DNA from: Bacteroidales bacterium
GTDB lineage: Bacteria > Bacteroidota > Bacteroidia > Bacteroidales > Paludibacteraceae
Direction: 5' to 3'
Assembly (NCBI GenBank): GCA_012518275.1
Contig: JAAYSS010000035.1
Span: 1 to 57,964, forward strand
Length of the DNA: 57,964 nt
The notes beneath the pieces were generated by a model, which saw only the letters and a list, made by a program, of their open reading frames with translations, did not search any database and was not told where the DNA came from. The position numbers and the translations under genes were made by a program. This document shows positions 14,908-24,415 of this stretch, piece by piece (position 1 is the first letter of the stretch; each line of letters opens with the position of its first letter).

Positions 14908-16815
14908 ATGCGGAATATACACGAGATACTCAAAACACATTGGGGGTATGATTCCTTCCGACCATTGCAGGAAGATATTATCCGTAGTGTTCTTGCCGGA
15001 AATGATACACTTGGACTTATGCCTACCGGTGGAGGTAAGTCGCTTACTTTCCAAGTTTCGGCTTTGGCACAGGAAGGGATGTGTATAGTGGTTACGCCGC
15101 TCATTGCTTTGATGAAAGACCAGGTGGAAAACCTGAGAAAAAGGAATGTAGCAGCCGCAGCTATTTACTCGGGATTGACTCAGAAAGAGATACTTCAAAC
15201 GTTGGAAAACGCTGTACACGGAGCTTATAAGTTCTTGTACGTTTCACCGGAAAGGTTGGGCACAGCTATTTTTATTACCAAGATGAAGCAGATGCATGTT
15301 TCGCTTATAGCTGTTGACGAATCACACTGTATATCTCAGTGGGGATACGATTTTCGCCCAGCATACCTGAAAATTGCTGAAATACGTGAGTATCAGCCAA
15401 AGGCACCAGTGTTGGCACTTACGGCTACGGCTACATTGGAAGTGGTGGATGATATTCAGGAGAAGTTGCTCTTTAAGCAGAAGAATGTTTTTCGGATGAG
15501 TTTTCATCGCTCCAATTTGGCTTATGTGGTCCGAAATACGGAAAATAAAAACGAACAACTACTAAAGATATTAAATGCAGTACCCGGTTCATCGGTGGTG
15601 TATGTACGTAGTAGAAAGAAAACTAAGGAAATAGCCGATTGGCTACACAAAGAAGGAATTACAGCTGAGCATTATCATGCCGGACTTAACAACGAGACTA
15701 AAGATGCACGTCAGAAACGATGGAAAGAGGACGATACACGCGTTATCGTTGCTACGAATGCTTTCGGAATGGGAATTGACAAGCCTGATGTGCGTACGGT
15801 AATTCATCTTGATTTGCCGGATTCTGTAGAAGCTTATTTTCAAGAAGCAGGGCGCGCCGGACGGGATGAAAAAAAAGCGTATGCGGTACTCCTGTTTAAT
15901 AATTCAGATACCGCAAAACTCAAAAAGCGGATAGCCGATACTTTTCCTCCGAAAGAGAAAGTGAAAGAAGTATATGATGCTGTAGGAAACTACTATCAAG
16001 TCGGTGTAGGTTCGGGATTGGATAATACTTTTGTGTTTGATTTGGGAGATTTTTGCAAGAAGTTTCACTTGCCACTGCTTGTGGCGTATAATTCCATTAA
16101 AATCCTTCAGCAAGCCGACTACTTATATTTAACAGATGAGCAAGATAGCTCTTCTACATTGATATTTACTTGCAATAAGGATGAATTATACAAACAAAAG
16201 CACACAGAGGATCAAGAACGGTTGATTCATGTCCTTTTACGTTCATATACCGGACTTTTTACTAAAGCTTCAGCAATTAATGAGGAAACAATAGCATCAA
16301 GATTGAATTGGCACCGCGATAAAGTTTATAATCAACTTATCAAACTAAGTAAAGAAAAGATAATCAATTATATTCCCAGAAAAAAAACTCCATTTCTGAC
16401 TTTTACGCACGAACGTGAGCCTATCAATCGGGTGGAATTGGGGAAAGAAACTTACGATGATAGAAAAAAGAGGTATATTACCCGAATAAAAAGTATAATT
16501 AATTATGCTTCGGAGGAAAATGTATGTCGAAGTATTATGTTGCTTCATTATTTCGGAGAACGTGATGGAAATCCTTGCGGAGTTTGTGATGTATGTTTGA
16601 AGAAAAAACGAAAAAAACTATCTGCGGAAGAATTTGAAAAAATTAAAGCAGAGATTATAAAAATTCTGCAAATTAAAGAGTGTACTGTAAGTGAATTAAT
16701 TGATGCTCTTCAGTTCAAAGAGAAGAAAGTATTGGAAGCTATCCGTTTCTTGTTGGATAACAGGAAATTAAAGCAAAGTAAGAAGATGAAATTGCAACTA
16801 AATAAAAAGATATAG
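14908..16815 (+). CDS. recQ: ATP-dependent DNA helicase RecQ
   Basis: 3'-to-5' DNA helicase acting in recombination and replication-fork repair. 635 residues. N-terminal RecA-like domain with FRPLQEDIIRSVL, Walker A MPTGGGKSL (38-46) and Walker B DESH (137-140). The second RecA domain has the motif VI region EAGRAGRDE. The zinc-binding subdomain carries the four-Cys pattern C-x(16)-CGVCDVC (about 541-564), followed by a winged-helix-like tail with LIDALQFKEKKVLEAI. No separate HRDC domain is evident, as in the shorter RecQ paralogues; many Bacteroidetes have two RecQ proteins, so this may be the short one. Its own promoter lies upstream. Confidence 0.94.
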   Translation: MRNIHEILKTHWGYDSFRPLQEDIIRSVLAGNDTLGLMPTGGGKSLTFQVSALAQEGMCIVVTPLIALMKDQVENLRKRNVAAAAIYSGLTQKEILQTLENAVHGAYKFLYVSPERLGTAIFITKMKQMHVSLIAVDESHCISQWGYDFRPAYLKIAEIREYQPKAPVLALTATATLEVVDDIQEKLLFKQKNVFRMSFHRSNLAYVVRNTENKNEQLLKILNAVPGSSVVYVRSRKKTKEIADWLHKEGITAEHYHAGLNNETKDARQKRWKEDDTRVIVATNAFGMGIDKPDVRTVIHLDLPDSVEAYFQEAGRAGRDEKKAYAVLLFNNSDTAKLKKRIADTFPPKEKVKEVYDAVGNYYQVGVGSGLDNTFVFDLGDFCKKFHLPLLVAYNSIKILQQADYLYLTDEQDSSSTLIFTCNKDELYKQKHTEDQERLIHVLLRSYTGLFTKASAINEETIASRLNWHRDKVYNQLIKLSKEKIINYIPRKKTPFLTFTHEREPINRVELGKETYDDRKKRYITRIKSIINYASEENVCRSIMLLHYFGERDGNPCGVCDVCLKKKRKKLSAEEFEKIKAEIIKILQIKECTVSELIDALQFKEKKVLEAIRFLLDNRKLKQSKKMKLQLNKKI

Positions 16816-17057
16816 TCAGAATACAGAGTTGAAATTTATGATAAAACAACTTTCTTTTCTAAAAAAGAGCTATCTTTGAACTTACATTTTAGTTTTGTGA
16901 TTAGTGACTATAATTATATATAATACATGAACTAACAACATTTACGATTATAAATCAGCCACTAAAATCTTATTTTTAATCCACAAATAAAAGACGGCTG
17001 ACTTGTAATTTGTCATGGTATGAATTTAATCTTAATGCAAAATTAATTATTGTTCGT

Positions 17058-17981
17058 ATGAAAAAGTATAAAGAATACAAACAGAAGTATTTTCGTAGAA
17101 AATTAGGTGACCGATATGACGGTTGGAGAGTAAGAAATATAGACCCTTTCTTATCTATGATTCCTTTCTTCTTGCGGAAAAGGCTTGATGCACAAAATTA
17201 TTTTCAAGAGCGGATACCCATTGATAACATTGAGGCTTTTATCAAAGAACATAAGGAAGAAATGCCGGGTCTTTCTATCATGCATGTGGTTATTGCTGCC
17301 ATAGTGCGACTAGTTTCTCAGCGTCCGTATTTGAACCGTTTTGTGGTGTGGAATAAACTTTATGCTCGCAATTATTTTAATGTGTCCATGGTAGTGAAGC
17401 GTTCATTGACAGACAGCGGTGAGGAAACCATGATTAAACCCTATTTTCATCCCACGGATACGATTTACGACGTAGTGCGTAAAGTGCAAGAAGAATTGGA
17501 AGCAGTTCATCAGGAAGGGCAACAAAATTCAACAGATATTTTATCCAAATTTTTAAGTGTCTTCCCCAATTTTTTGATGCGCTTCCTGGTTTTTACCTTT
17601 ACATGGATGGATAAGATAGGTATTTTGCCTCGCTCACTTGAACAAATAAGTCCGTGGCATACCAGTTTATTTATGACCAATATTGGGTCTATAGGTGTGG
17701 AGTCAATTTATCATCACCTTTATGAATTTGGAACATGCAGTATTTTTATAGCTATGGGTAAAAAATCTACCCAGCATGCACCTAAGCGTAGCGGCGAAGT
17801 TGTGCCGTACAGAAGTATACAATTAAAATTTGCTGTGGATGAGCGTATTTGCGATGGCTTCTACTACGCTTCTTCTCTACGAATGCTGAATAAAATCTTC
17901 CAAAACCCAGAGCAATTGCTCACTCCCCCGGAAGAAGTTATTGTTGATGATGGAGTAAAAAGGAAAAGAGCTGATATTTAG
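17058..17981 (+). CDS. 2-oxoacid dehydrogenase E2-like acyltransferase-fold protein with altered catalytic motif
   Basis: 307 residues from ATG 17058; the ATG at 17010 adds 16 residues outside the domain. The whole chain matches the chloramphenicol-acetyltransferase/E2 catalytic fold: ALVRLVSQRPYLNRF-like core (AIVRLVSQRPYLNRFVVW), NVSMVVKR, FMTNIGSIG and the C-terminal region QLKFAVDERICDGFYYA. There is no lipoyl or E1/E3-binding domain. In true E2 enzymes the last motif is DHRxxDG with catalytic His; here it is DERICDG, Glu262 replacing His. The protein therefore probably lacks classical CoA-acyltransferase chemistry or uses another mechanism. It starts a probable operon with agmatine deiminase (29-bp gap). 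A TATCTTTG box lies at 16871-16878. The substrate is unknown. Confidence 0.75.
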   Translation: MKKYKEYKQKYFRRKLGDRYDGWRVRNIDPFLSMIPFFLRKRLDAQNYFQERIPIDNIEAFIKEHKEEMPGLSIMHVVIAAIVRLVSQRPYLNRFVVWNKLYARNYFNVSMVVKRSLTDSGEETMIKPYFHPTDTIYDVVRKVQEELEAVHQEGQQNSTDILSKFLSVFPNFLMRFLVFTFTWMDKIGILPRSLEQISPWHTSLFMTNIGSIGVESIYHHLYEFGTCSIFIAMGKKSTQHAPKRSGEVVPYRSIQLKFAVDERICDGFYYASSLRMLNKIFQNPEQLLTPPEEVIVDDGVKRKRADI

Positions 17982-18010
17982 GTGTTTGATTGATAAAAAC
18001 AGTTCATTAA

Positions 18011-19075
18011 ATGGGAAACTCTGAGATGCAAAATTCAAAACTCAAAGTTAGAATGCCTGCTGAGTGGGAAATACAGTCATTCATTCAGCTTACTTATCCA
18101 CATGCCGAAACTGATTGGGCGTATATGCTGGATGAAGTGTTGTCATGTTTTGATAGCATTGCACAGGAAATTGTGAAGCATCAGAACCTTTTGGTGGTCT
18201 GTGCCGAAGAACAGCAAACTCGTGAGAGACTGAAAGAACTGCCTCAAGAAAGAATCACGTATGTTCAAATAGAGAGTAACGATGCCTGGGCGCGTGATCA
18301 TGCAGGAATAACAGTGTTTAAAAAAGGGGAGCCGATGGTTCTTGATTTTACATTCAACGGATGGGGGATGAAATATGCTGCAAACCTGGACAATCAGATT
18401 ACACGAAAACTCTTTGAAAAAAACGTCTTCCCAAAGAATGTAAAGTACAAAAATCGTATGAACTTCATCCTTGAAGGTGGAAGCATTGAAAGCGACGGGA
18501 AAGGGACAATTTTGACCACTTCAGAATGTCTGTTATCGGAAAACAGAAATAACCTTTCAAGAGAGAAAATTGAGAAAAAACTGAGAAAATACTTAGGTGC
18601 AGAACAAGTACTTTGGTTAAATCACGGGTATCTTGTTGGTGATGATACGGATAGCCACATTGATACGCTAGCAAGATTTTGCTCGGAAGATACCATTGCA
18701 TATGTGAAGTGTGAGGATAAAAACGATGAACATTTTGATGAGTTGAAAAAAATGGAAGAGGAATTAAAACAGTTCACTGACTTAGAAAACAAAGCCTACA
18801 CTTTGATTCCGCTGCCTATGGCAGACCCTGTTTTTGATAAAGATGGCAACCGATTACCGGCAACTTATGCCAATTTTTTGATAATGAACGGTGCTGTACT
18901 TATGCCTACGTATAATTCGCCAAAAGACGAGATAGTCAAACAGCAGTTGCAAAAAGTATTTCCCGAAAGAGAAATTGTAGGCATCAATTGCATTGCCTTA
19001 ATCCAACAGCACGGGTCACTACATTGTGTTACGATGCAGTATTATGATTCCAAATCTTTAAAAGAGAATAAATAA
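18011..19075 (+). CDS. aguA: Agmatine deiminase (peptidyl-arginine deiminase family)
   Basis: Converts agmatine to N-carbamoylputrescine and ammonia. 354 residues, normal length for the family. It begins with the typical RMPAEWE segment. It contains NDAWARDHAGITVF (guanidine and nucleophile-site region), FNGWGMKY, ILEGGSIESDG, DDTDSHIDTLARF and the C-terminal catalytic segment QHGSLHCVTMQ with nucleophile Cys339. Assignment to agmatine rather than peptidyl-arginine is supported by the lack of a signal peptide and by the N-carbamoylputrescine amidase gene two positions downstream. It is cytoplasmic. The first about 13 residues may be dispensable (in-frame Met6). Confidence 0.93.
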   Translation: MGNSEMQNSKLKVRMPAEWEIQSFIQLTYPHAETDWAYMLDEVLSCFDSIAQEIVKHQNLLVVCAEEQQTRERLKELPQERITYVQIESNDAWARDHAGITVFKKGEPMVLDFTFNGWGMKYAANLDNQITRKLFEKNVFPKNVKYKNRMNFILEGGSIESDGKGTILTTSECLLSENRNNLSREKIEKKLRKYLGAEQVLWLNHGYLVGDDTDSHIDTLARFCSEDTIAYVKCEDKNDEHFDELKKMEEELKQFTDLENKAYTLIPLPMADPVFDKDGNRLPATYANFLIMNGAVLMPTYNSPKDEIVKQQLQKVFPEREIVGINCIALIQQHGSLHCVTMQYYDSKSLKENK

Positions 19076-19133
19076 CTTTGATAAGCTTTGATTATCAATC
19101 TATTAATTCTGTGAGTGTTTATTTCTCTATGCG

Positions 19134-19511
19134 ATGAAAAAAAGATTGACGTTTCTTCTGATTTTAGGCATAATTGTATGTCTATTTTCTTGTAATATGG
19201 GTGAAAGGAGAGTTGCTTATTCCGAAGTTTATCCAAAACCGACTGTTTCAATAATAAAAGAAGGTGTGATAAATGTGAATTTAGGAAGCTCCGTGGCAAA
19301 CTCAGCTTTGATTGTGCATAAAATAGATTACAAGTTTGATGAGAGTGAGCACAAAATTTATCTCGTTGGATTTCAGGCTATAAACAAACGAATTAGAAAT
19401 AATTTTGAAGTCAAACTCAACGGATTTTCCAAAAATGAATTAGAAAACTATTCTTACTATTGGGAAGATCCGGATGGGACAACAACCCTTCTTGAAAAAA
19501 CTGCGCAATAA
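19134..19511 (+). CDS. Small lipoprotein in the agmatine operon
   Basis: 125 residues with a lipoprotein signal (MKKRLTFLLILGIIVCLFSC, lipobox Cys20) and a small, probably beta-rich domain containing VNLGSSVANSALIVHKIDYKF and WEDPDGTTTLLEK. It lies between agmatine deiminase (58-bp gap) and N-carbamoylputrescine amidase (44-bp gap) on the same strand, so it is probably co-transcribed. The chain resembles small periplasmic or outer-membrane-anchored Bacteroidetes proteins; I do not recognise a characterised family. Whether it serves polyamine metabolism or is an unrelated insertion cannot be told from the sequence. Confidence 0.75.
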   Translation: MKKRLTFLLILGIIVCLFSCNMGERRVAYSEVYPKPTVSIIKEGVINVNLGSSVANSALIVHKIDYKFDESEHKIYLVGFQAINKRIRNNFEVKLNGFSKNELENYSYYWEDPDGTTTLLEKTAQ

Positions 19512-19555
19512 AACTTTCAATAAACATTTAATTTTCCCATAAGGGATAGGGAGTT

Positions 19556-20425
19556 ATGAAAATAGCATTAATCCAGCAATCTAATTCGGCAAACATTGCT
19601 GATAATATTAATAAATTAGAAAAAAACATCCGAGAAGTAGCATCGCAAGGTGCGGAATTGGTGGTTTTGCAAGAAATTCACAACGGTTTGTACTTTTGCC
19701 AAACGGAAGATGTGACGGTTTTTGACCAAGCTGAAACCATTCCCGGTCCTTCCACAGAGCGTTTTGGAAAATTGGCGAAAGAGCTGTCGGTCGTAATTGT
19801 GCTTTCGTTGTTTGAAAAACGCGCCCCCGGTTTGTACCACAACACCGCCGTAGTGATGGAAAGAGACGGAACCATTGCCGGTATGTATCGCAAAATGCAC
19901 ATCCCCGACGATCCGGCTTATTACGAAAAATTTTATTTCACGCCCGGAGATTTAGGATTTGAGCCGATACAAACATCTGTAGGAAAGTTAGGCGTGCTTG
20001 TTTGTTGGGATCAGTGGTATCCTGAGGCAGCTCGTCTGATGGCACTTGCCGGCGCTGAGGTGCTGATTTATCCAACGGCAATAGGCTACGAAAGCACCGA
20101 CTCAGACGAAGAAAAAGCCCGCCAGCGCGAAGCTTGGATAACCATTCAACGCTCGCACGCCGTGGCAAACGGCATCCCCGTAATTTCCTGCAATCGGGTA
20201 GGGTACGAGCCTGATCCGTCGGGAGCAACTAAAGGAATTCAGTTTTGGGGAGCAAGCTTTATTGCTGGTGCGCAAGGTGAAATTTTAACACAAGCATCTG
20301 GAAATGAGGAAAATATCATTTTTGATGTGGATGTAAAACGCACAGAAATCGTGCGCCGCTGGTGGCCCTTTTTTAGAGATAGAAGAATTGATGCGTATGA
20401 GGAGATAGTGAAAAGATGGAGGTAG
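19556..20425 (+). CDS. aguB: N-carbamoylputrescine amidase
   Basis: Nitrilase-superfamily enzyme hydrolysing N-carbamoylputrescine to putrescine, CO2 and ammonia; it completes the agmatine route started by aguA. 289 residues, family-typical. The catalytic triad is visible: Glu40 (VVLQEIHNG), Lys113 (YRKMHIPDDP) and Cys150 (LVCWDQWYPE). HIPDDPAYYEKFYFTPGD is characteristic of the carbamoylputrescine branch. Last gene of the probable four-gene operon; a terminator follows at 20459-20491. Cytoplasmic. Confidence 0.95.
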   Translation: MKIALIQQSNSANIADNINKLEKNIREVASQGAELVVLQEIHNGLYFCQTEDVTVFDQAETIPGPSTERFGKLAKELSVVIVLSLFEKRAPGLYHNTAVVMERDGTIAGMYRKMHIPDDPAYYEKFYFTPGDLGFEPIQTSVGKLGVLVCWDQWYPEAARLMALAGAEVLIYPTAIGYESTDSDEEKARQREAWITIQRSHAVANGIPVISCNRVGYEPDPSGATKGIQFWGASFIAGAQGEILTQASGNEENIIFDVDVKRTEIVRRWWPFFRDRRIDAYEEIVKRWR

Positions 20426-20458
20426 AATTTGATATTATAATTTAATATCTGTGTTGAT

Positions 20459-20491
20459 AAATCTGCTTTAGAATGAAGCAGATTTTTGTTT
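20459..20491 (+). terminator. Terminator of the agmatine operon
   Basis: Perfect 10-bp inverted repeat AAATCTGCTT (20459-20468) / AAGCAGATTT (20476-20485) with a 7-nt loop, followed by TTGTTTTT. It separates aguB from the ribosomal-operon promoter. Confidence 0.85.
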
Positions 20492-20561
20492 TTATTTAGG
20501 GTTATTGCGGCGTGTACAACGGTGTTTTTGAAACAAAAATAAAAAATATTCATCTTATCCT

Positions 20562-20592
20562 TTTGTCATTAAAAAAATAGTTCGTACCTTTG
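20562..20592 (+). promoter_or_regulatory. Consensus promoter of the str/S10/spc/alpha ribosomal supercluster
   Basis: TTTG (20562-20565), 19-bp spacer, TACCTTTG (20585-20592): a near-perfect Bacteroidetes primary promoter. rpsL begins 68 bp downstream. It is the strongest promoter match in the window and the only strong one I see for the following 19.5 kb. Confidence 0.8.
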
Positions 20593-20660
20593 CAAACCAT
20601 TTTGGAGAAAATCTAAGTGGATAGTTTATAAGTTTTTATTTAATAAACATTGAAAAAGAA

Positions 20661-21035
20661 ATGCCTACAATTCAACAATTAGTTAGAAAAGGACGGAAAG
20701 TTCTTGTGGAAACCAGTAAATCTCCGGCTTTGGGTTCATGCCCTCAGCGTCGTGGGGTTTGCGTTCGTGTTTACACTACTACTCCTAAAAAGCCTAATTC
20801 AGCTATGCGTAAAGTGGCGCGTGTACGTTTGACCAATCAAAAAGAGGTGAACGCATACATTCCGGGTGAAGGACACAACCTACAAGAACACTCTATCGTG
20901 ATGGTTCGTGGCGGACGTGTTAAAGACCTCCCAGGGGTGCGTTATCACGTGGTGCGTGGTACATTGGATACTGCCGGTGTTGAAGGTCGTACTCAGCGTC
21001 GCTCAAAGTATGGAACAAAACGTCCGAAAAAATAA
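20661..21035 (+). CDS. rpsL: 30S ribosomal protein S12
   Basis: Decoding-centre protein of the small subunit. 124 residues, normal length. It has [22 protein letters not shown], with the two lysines of the PKKPN loop unchanged, that is the streptomycin-sensitive form. [13 protein letters not shown] carries Asp89, the residue methylthiolated in some bacteria. First gene of the supercluster, 68 bp behind the promoter. In many Bacteroidales rpoC lies upstream; here aguB does. Confidence 0.98.
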   Translation: MPTIQQLVRKGRKVLVETSKSPALGSCPQRRGVCVRVYTTTPKKPNSAMRKVARVRLTNQKEVNAYIPGEGHNLQEHSIVMVRGGRVKDLPGVRYHVVRGTLDTAGVEGRTQRRSKYGTKRPKK

Positions 21036-21059
21036 GGACAAACAGAAAAAATAATTTCT

Positions 21060-21078
21060 ACTGATATTCAGAATCAGT
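21060..21078 (+). other. Small hairpin in the rpsL-rpsG spacer
   Basis: ACTGAT (21060-21065) and ATCAGT (21073-21078) form a 6-bp stem in the 208-bp spacer between S12 and S7. The spacer is long for this operon and otherwise unremarkable. It could hold an S7 autoregulatory site as in Escherichia coli, but no sequence similarity was seen. Confidence 0.3.
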
Positions 21079-21243
21079 GGTTTTTAGGTTTTAGGATTAT
21101 TTTTAACGACAGAAACTAACAAAATCAAGTTTTAGCAACTTGTTTGAGTTTTAAGGTAGCAGTTGAGGGTTGAGTAAATGTCTAAGCGAAGGCGTTGAAG
21201 GAACTTAAAGCAACCAAAAAACAAAAACGGAAATTTTACAAAA

Positions 21244-21720
21244 ATGAGAAAGACAAATTCCAAAAAGAGGGTTATTTTGCCCGATCCGGTTTTTAATGAA
21301 TCAATGGTAACTAAATTTGTGAACCATTTGATGTTTGATGGAAAAAAAACAATCGCTTTCAGTATTTTTTACGACGCATTGGAGATCGTAAAAAATAAGC
21401 TTCCAAATGAAGATAAATCTCCCCTTGAAATCTGGAAGAAAGCATTGGAAAATATTACTCCGTTAGTGGAAGTTAAATCACGCCGTGTGGGTGGTGCAAC
21501 ATTCCAAGTTCCAACCGAAATTCGTTCCAACAGGAAAGAATCTATTTCAATGAAAAATCTTATTATTTACGCACGCAAACGCGGCGGACGTTCGATGGCT
21601 GAGAAATTAGCTGCCGAAATTATTGATGCATATAACAATCAAGGTGGTGCCTTTAAACGCAAAGAAGATGTGCACCGTATGGCGGAAGCCAACCGAGCAT
21701 TTGCACATTTCAGGTTTTAA
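21244..21720 (+). CDS. rpsG: 30S ribosomal protein S7
   Basis: Primary 16S rRNA-binding protein nucleating the 30S head. 158 residues. It shows the family core: [51 protein letters not shown] and the C-terminal [25 protein letters not shown]. Located between rpsL and fusA, as in the str operon generally, after an unusually long 208-bp spacer. Confidence 0.98.
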   Translation: MRKTNSKKRVILPDPVFNESMVTKFVNHLMFDGKKTIAFSIFYDALEIVKNKLPNEDKSPLEIWKKALENITPLVEVKSRRVGGATFQVPTEIRSNRKESISMKNLIIYARKRGGRSMAEKLAAEIIDAYNNQGGAFKRKEDVHRMAEANRAFAHFRF

Positions 21721-21767
21721 TTGAAAGTGACGTATACATTAAATTAAGGTATATATAAAAAGGTTAA

Positions 21768-23885
21768 ATGACAAAAATAGATTTAAAATATAACAGAAAT
21801 ATCGGCATCATGGCTCACATTGATGCAGGTAAGACAACAACATCTGAGCGTATCTTATATTATACGGGATTAACTCACAAAATTGGGGAGACCCACGAAG
21901 GTACGGCAACAATGGATTGGATGGCGCAGGAGCAGGAGCGTGGTATTACTATCACATCGGCTGCAACTACTACGTCGTGGATATATAATGATCAGAGATA
22001 TAAAATCAATCTGATTGACACTCCGGGACACGTGGACTTTACAGTTGAAGTAGAGCGTTCGCTTCGTATCCTTGACGGTGCCGTGGCGACATTTTGTGCA
22101 GTTGGTGGTGTTGAACCTCAATCGGAAACAGTATGGCGTCAAGCTGATAAATACAGTGTGCCGCGTATTTGTTACGTGAACAAAATGGACCGTACAGGAG
22201 CTAATTTTTACGAAGTTGTACGTCAAATTAAAGATATGCTTGGAGCAACTCCATGTCCTATTCAAATTCCGATTGGTGCAGAAGAGAGATTTCAAGGTGT
22301 TGTGGATTTGATTAAGATGAAGGCTATTCTTTGGCACGATGATACAATGGGAGCCAAGTATCACGTGGAAGAAATTCCTGAAAACCTGGTAAATGAAGCG
22401 CAAGAGTGGAGAGATAAAATGCTTGAAGCATGCGCTGAGTTTGACGATGCTGTTATGGAAAAATATTTTGATAATCCGGATTCACTAACAGAACAAGAAA
22501 TCAAAACAGCTATTCGAAAAGGAACACTGGATATGAAGATTAGCCCGGTTATTTGTGGTTCATCTTTCAAAAATAAAGGTGTACAACCTATGCTTGATGC
22601 TGTTTGTGCCTTTTTACCAAGTCCGCTTGATACACCGGAAATAATAGGTTTCGACCCTAAAGATCCGGAGAAAGAAATTGTGCGTCATCCAGATGTAAAT
22701 GAGCCTCTTTGTGCTTTAACTTTCAAAATTGCCACTGATCCATACGTAGGTCGTTTGTGTTTCTTTAGAGTGTATTCCGGTAAATTAGATTCCGGTTCAC
22801 ACATATACAATACTCGTTCTGAAAAGAAAGAACGTATTTCACGTATTTTCCAGATGCACTCCAATAAGCAAAATCCGGTTAAGACTGTTCATGCAGGCGA
22901 TATAGGTGCAGGTGTAGGTTTTAAGGATATTCGTACCGGAGATACGCTTTGTGATGAATCACATCCAATTACTTTGGAATCTATGGATTTTCCGGATCCT
23001 GTAATTGGAATATCGGTTGAGCCAAAAACTCAGAAAGACTTGGATAGACTTGGTTTGGGACTGTCAAAACTGGCTGAAGAAGACCCTACATTTACAGTTA
23101 AAACTGATGAACAATCGGGTCAAACCGTAATCAGTGGAATGGGTGAACTTCATTTGGAGATTATTATTGACCGACTAAAGCGTGAATTTAAAGTAGAATG
23201 TAATCAAGGACGCCCTCAGGTTGCTTATAAAGAAGCTATTGTACAAACAGTAGAGCATCGTGAAGTCTATAAAAAACAAACCGGAGGTCGTGGTAAATTT
23301 GCTGATATAGTTGTAAAAGTAGAGCCCGTCGATAGCGATTTTGAAGGTTCACTTCAGTTTGTAGATGTAGTTAAAGGCGGAAATGTTCCAAGAGAATTTA
23401 TTCCCTCGGTTCAAAAAGGATTTGAAACCGCTATGAACAATGGTATATTAGCTGGGTTCCCGATGGACACAATGAAAGTAACACTTTTGGATGGTTCATA
23501 TCACGCTGTTGACTCAGATCAGTTGTCTTTTGAAATATGCGCTCAAATGGCATACAGGAATGCTTGCGCTAAGGCTAGACCGGTATTGTTGGAGCCAATC
23601 ATGAAAATAGAAGTGGTAACTCCTGAAGAAAATATGGGTGACGTCATCGGTGATTTGAACAAACGTCGTGGACAAGTTGAGGGAATGGATTCAAGTCGCA
23701 CAGGAACACGAATTGTGAAAGCAAAAGTACCATTAGCGGAAATGTTTGGTTATGTAACAGCTCTTCGTACTATAACATCCGGTCGTGCAACATCTTCCAT
23801 GGAGTTCTCACATTATGAAGAAGTGCCTACAGCTATTGCCAAAGAGGTAGTAGCTGATGCTGGTGGAAGGGTAGAATTACTGTAA
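21768..23885 (+). CDS. fusA: Translation elongation factor G
   Basis: GTPase driving ribosomal translocation. 705 residues, normal length. G1 [12 protein letters not shown] (17-28), switch [12 protein letters not shown]3 DTPGHVDF and G4 NKMD are present, followed by domains II-V. Domain IV has [11 protein letters not shown], and the C-terminal domain V has [17 protein letters not shown]. The start is 47 bp after rpsG. No tuf gene follows. Confidence 0.98.
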   Translation: MTKIDLKYNRNIGIMAHIDAGKTTTSERILYYTGLTHKIGETHEGTATMDWMAQEQERGITITSAATTTSWIYNDQRYKINLIDTPGHVDFTVEVERSLRILDGAVATFCAVGGVEPQSETVWRQADKYSVPRICYVNKMDRTGANFYEVVRQIKDMLGATPCPIQIPIGAEERFQGVVDLIKMKAILWHDDTMGAKYHVEEIPENLVNEAQEWRDKMLEACAEFDDAVMEKYFDNPDSLTEQEIKTAIRKGTLDMKISPVICGSSFKNKGVQPMLDAVCAFLPSPLDTPEIIGFDPKDPEKEIVRHPDVNEPLCALTFKIATDPYVGRLCFFRVYSGKLDSGSHIYNTRSEKKERISRIFQMHSNKQNPVKTVHAGDIGAGVGFKDIRTGDTLCDESHPITLESMDFPDPVIGISVEPKTQKDLDRLGLGLSKLAEEDPTFTVKTDEQSGQTVISGMGELHLEIIIDRLKREFKVECNQGRPQVAYKEAIVQTVEHREVYKKQTGGRGKFADIVVKVEPVDSDFEGSLQFVDVVKGGNVPREFIPSVQKGFETAMNNGILAGFPMDTMKVTLLDGSYHAVDSDQLSFEICAQMAYRNACAKARPVLLEPIMKIEVVTPEENMGDVIGDLNKRRGQVEGMDSSRTGTRIVKAKVPLAEMFGYVTALRTITSGRATSSMEFSHYEEVPTAIAKEVVADAGGRVELL

Positions 23886-23962
23886 AAAATTACCTCGTTT
23901 AGCGAATGACTCTTAAACGGGGTAATGTTTTGTATAATAACAAATTAATCTTTAACAAGACA

Positions 23963-24268
23963 ATGAGTCAAAAAATTAGAATTAAGTTAAAATCGTATGA
24001 TTACAACTTGGTAGATAAATCTGCCGAGAGAATTGTGAAAACTGTAAAATCAACAGGGGCTGTGGTTAGTGGTCCAATTCCACTTCCAACTCATAAACGA
24101 ATTTTTACAGTAAACCGTTCCACTTTTGTTAATAAAAAGGCACGTGAACAATTCGAACTTTCATCTTACAAGCGTCTTATTGACATTTACAGCTCTACCA
24201 GCAAAACGGTTGATGCGTTGATGAAGTTAGAATTGCCAAGTGGTGTAGAGGTAGAGATAAAAGTGTAA
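23963..24268 (+). CDS. rpsJ: 30S ribosomal protein S10
   Basis: 101 residues from ATG 23963, chosen because [15 protein letters not shown] is the conserved N-terminus; an ATG at 23906 would add 19 residues foreign to the family. Core features: [20 protein letters not shown] and SSYKRLIDI. First gene of the S10 segment and 77 bp after fusA. S10 also takes part in transcription antitermination as NusE in other bacteria. Confidence 0.97.
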   Translation: MSQKIRIKLKSYDYNLVDKSAERIVKTVKSTGAVVSGPIPLPTHKRIFTVNRSTFVNKKAREQFELSSYKRLIDIYSSTSKTVDALMKLELPSGVEVEIKV

Positions 24269-24279
24269 TTTTAGAAATC

Positions 24280-24399
24280 GAGTAAACGAACTCACAAGTT
24301 GTTGACCGTTTATTCGAAAAACTAATCTAAATTAAGAATAAATAAAACAGTGTTGACAAGCCTGAGATAACTTTCTTGTTTACTCACTAACTTGTCAAC
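24280..24399. repeat. Inverted-repeat spacer between rpsJ and rplC
   Basis: Two nested inverted repeats: GAGTAAAC (24280-24287) with GTTTACTC (24378-24385), and GTTGACAAG (24352-24360) with CTTGTCAAC (24391-24399). The second has a 30-nt loop. The spacer is 147 bp, much longer than most gaps in this operon. Confidence 0.5.
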
Positions 24400-24415
24400 T
24401 AATTAAAAATTTGAA

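Noticed and set aside
21870-22403. 177-codon minus-strand frame
   Set aside because: Antisense to the fusA GTPase domain; composition is that of a shadow frame.
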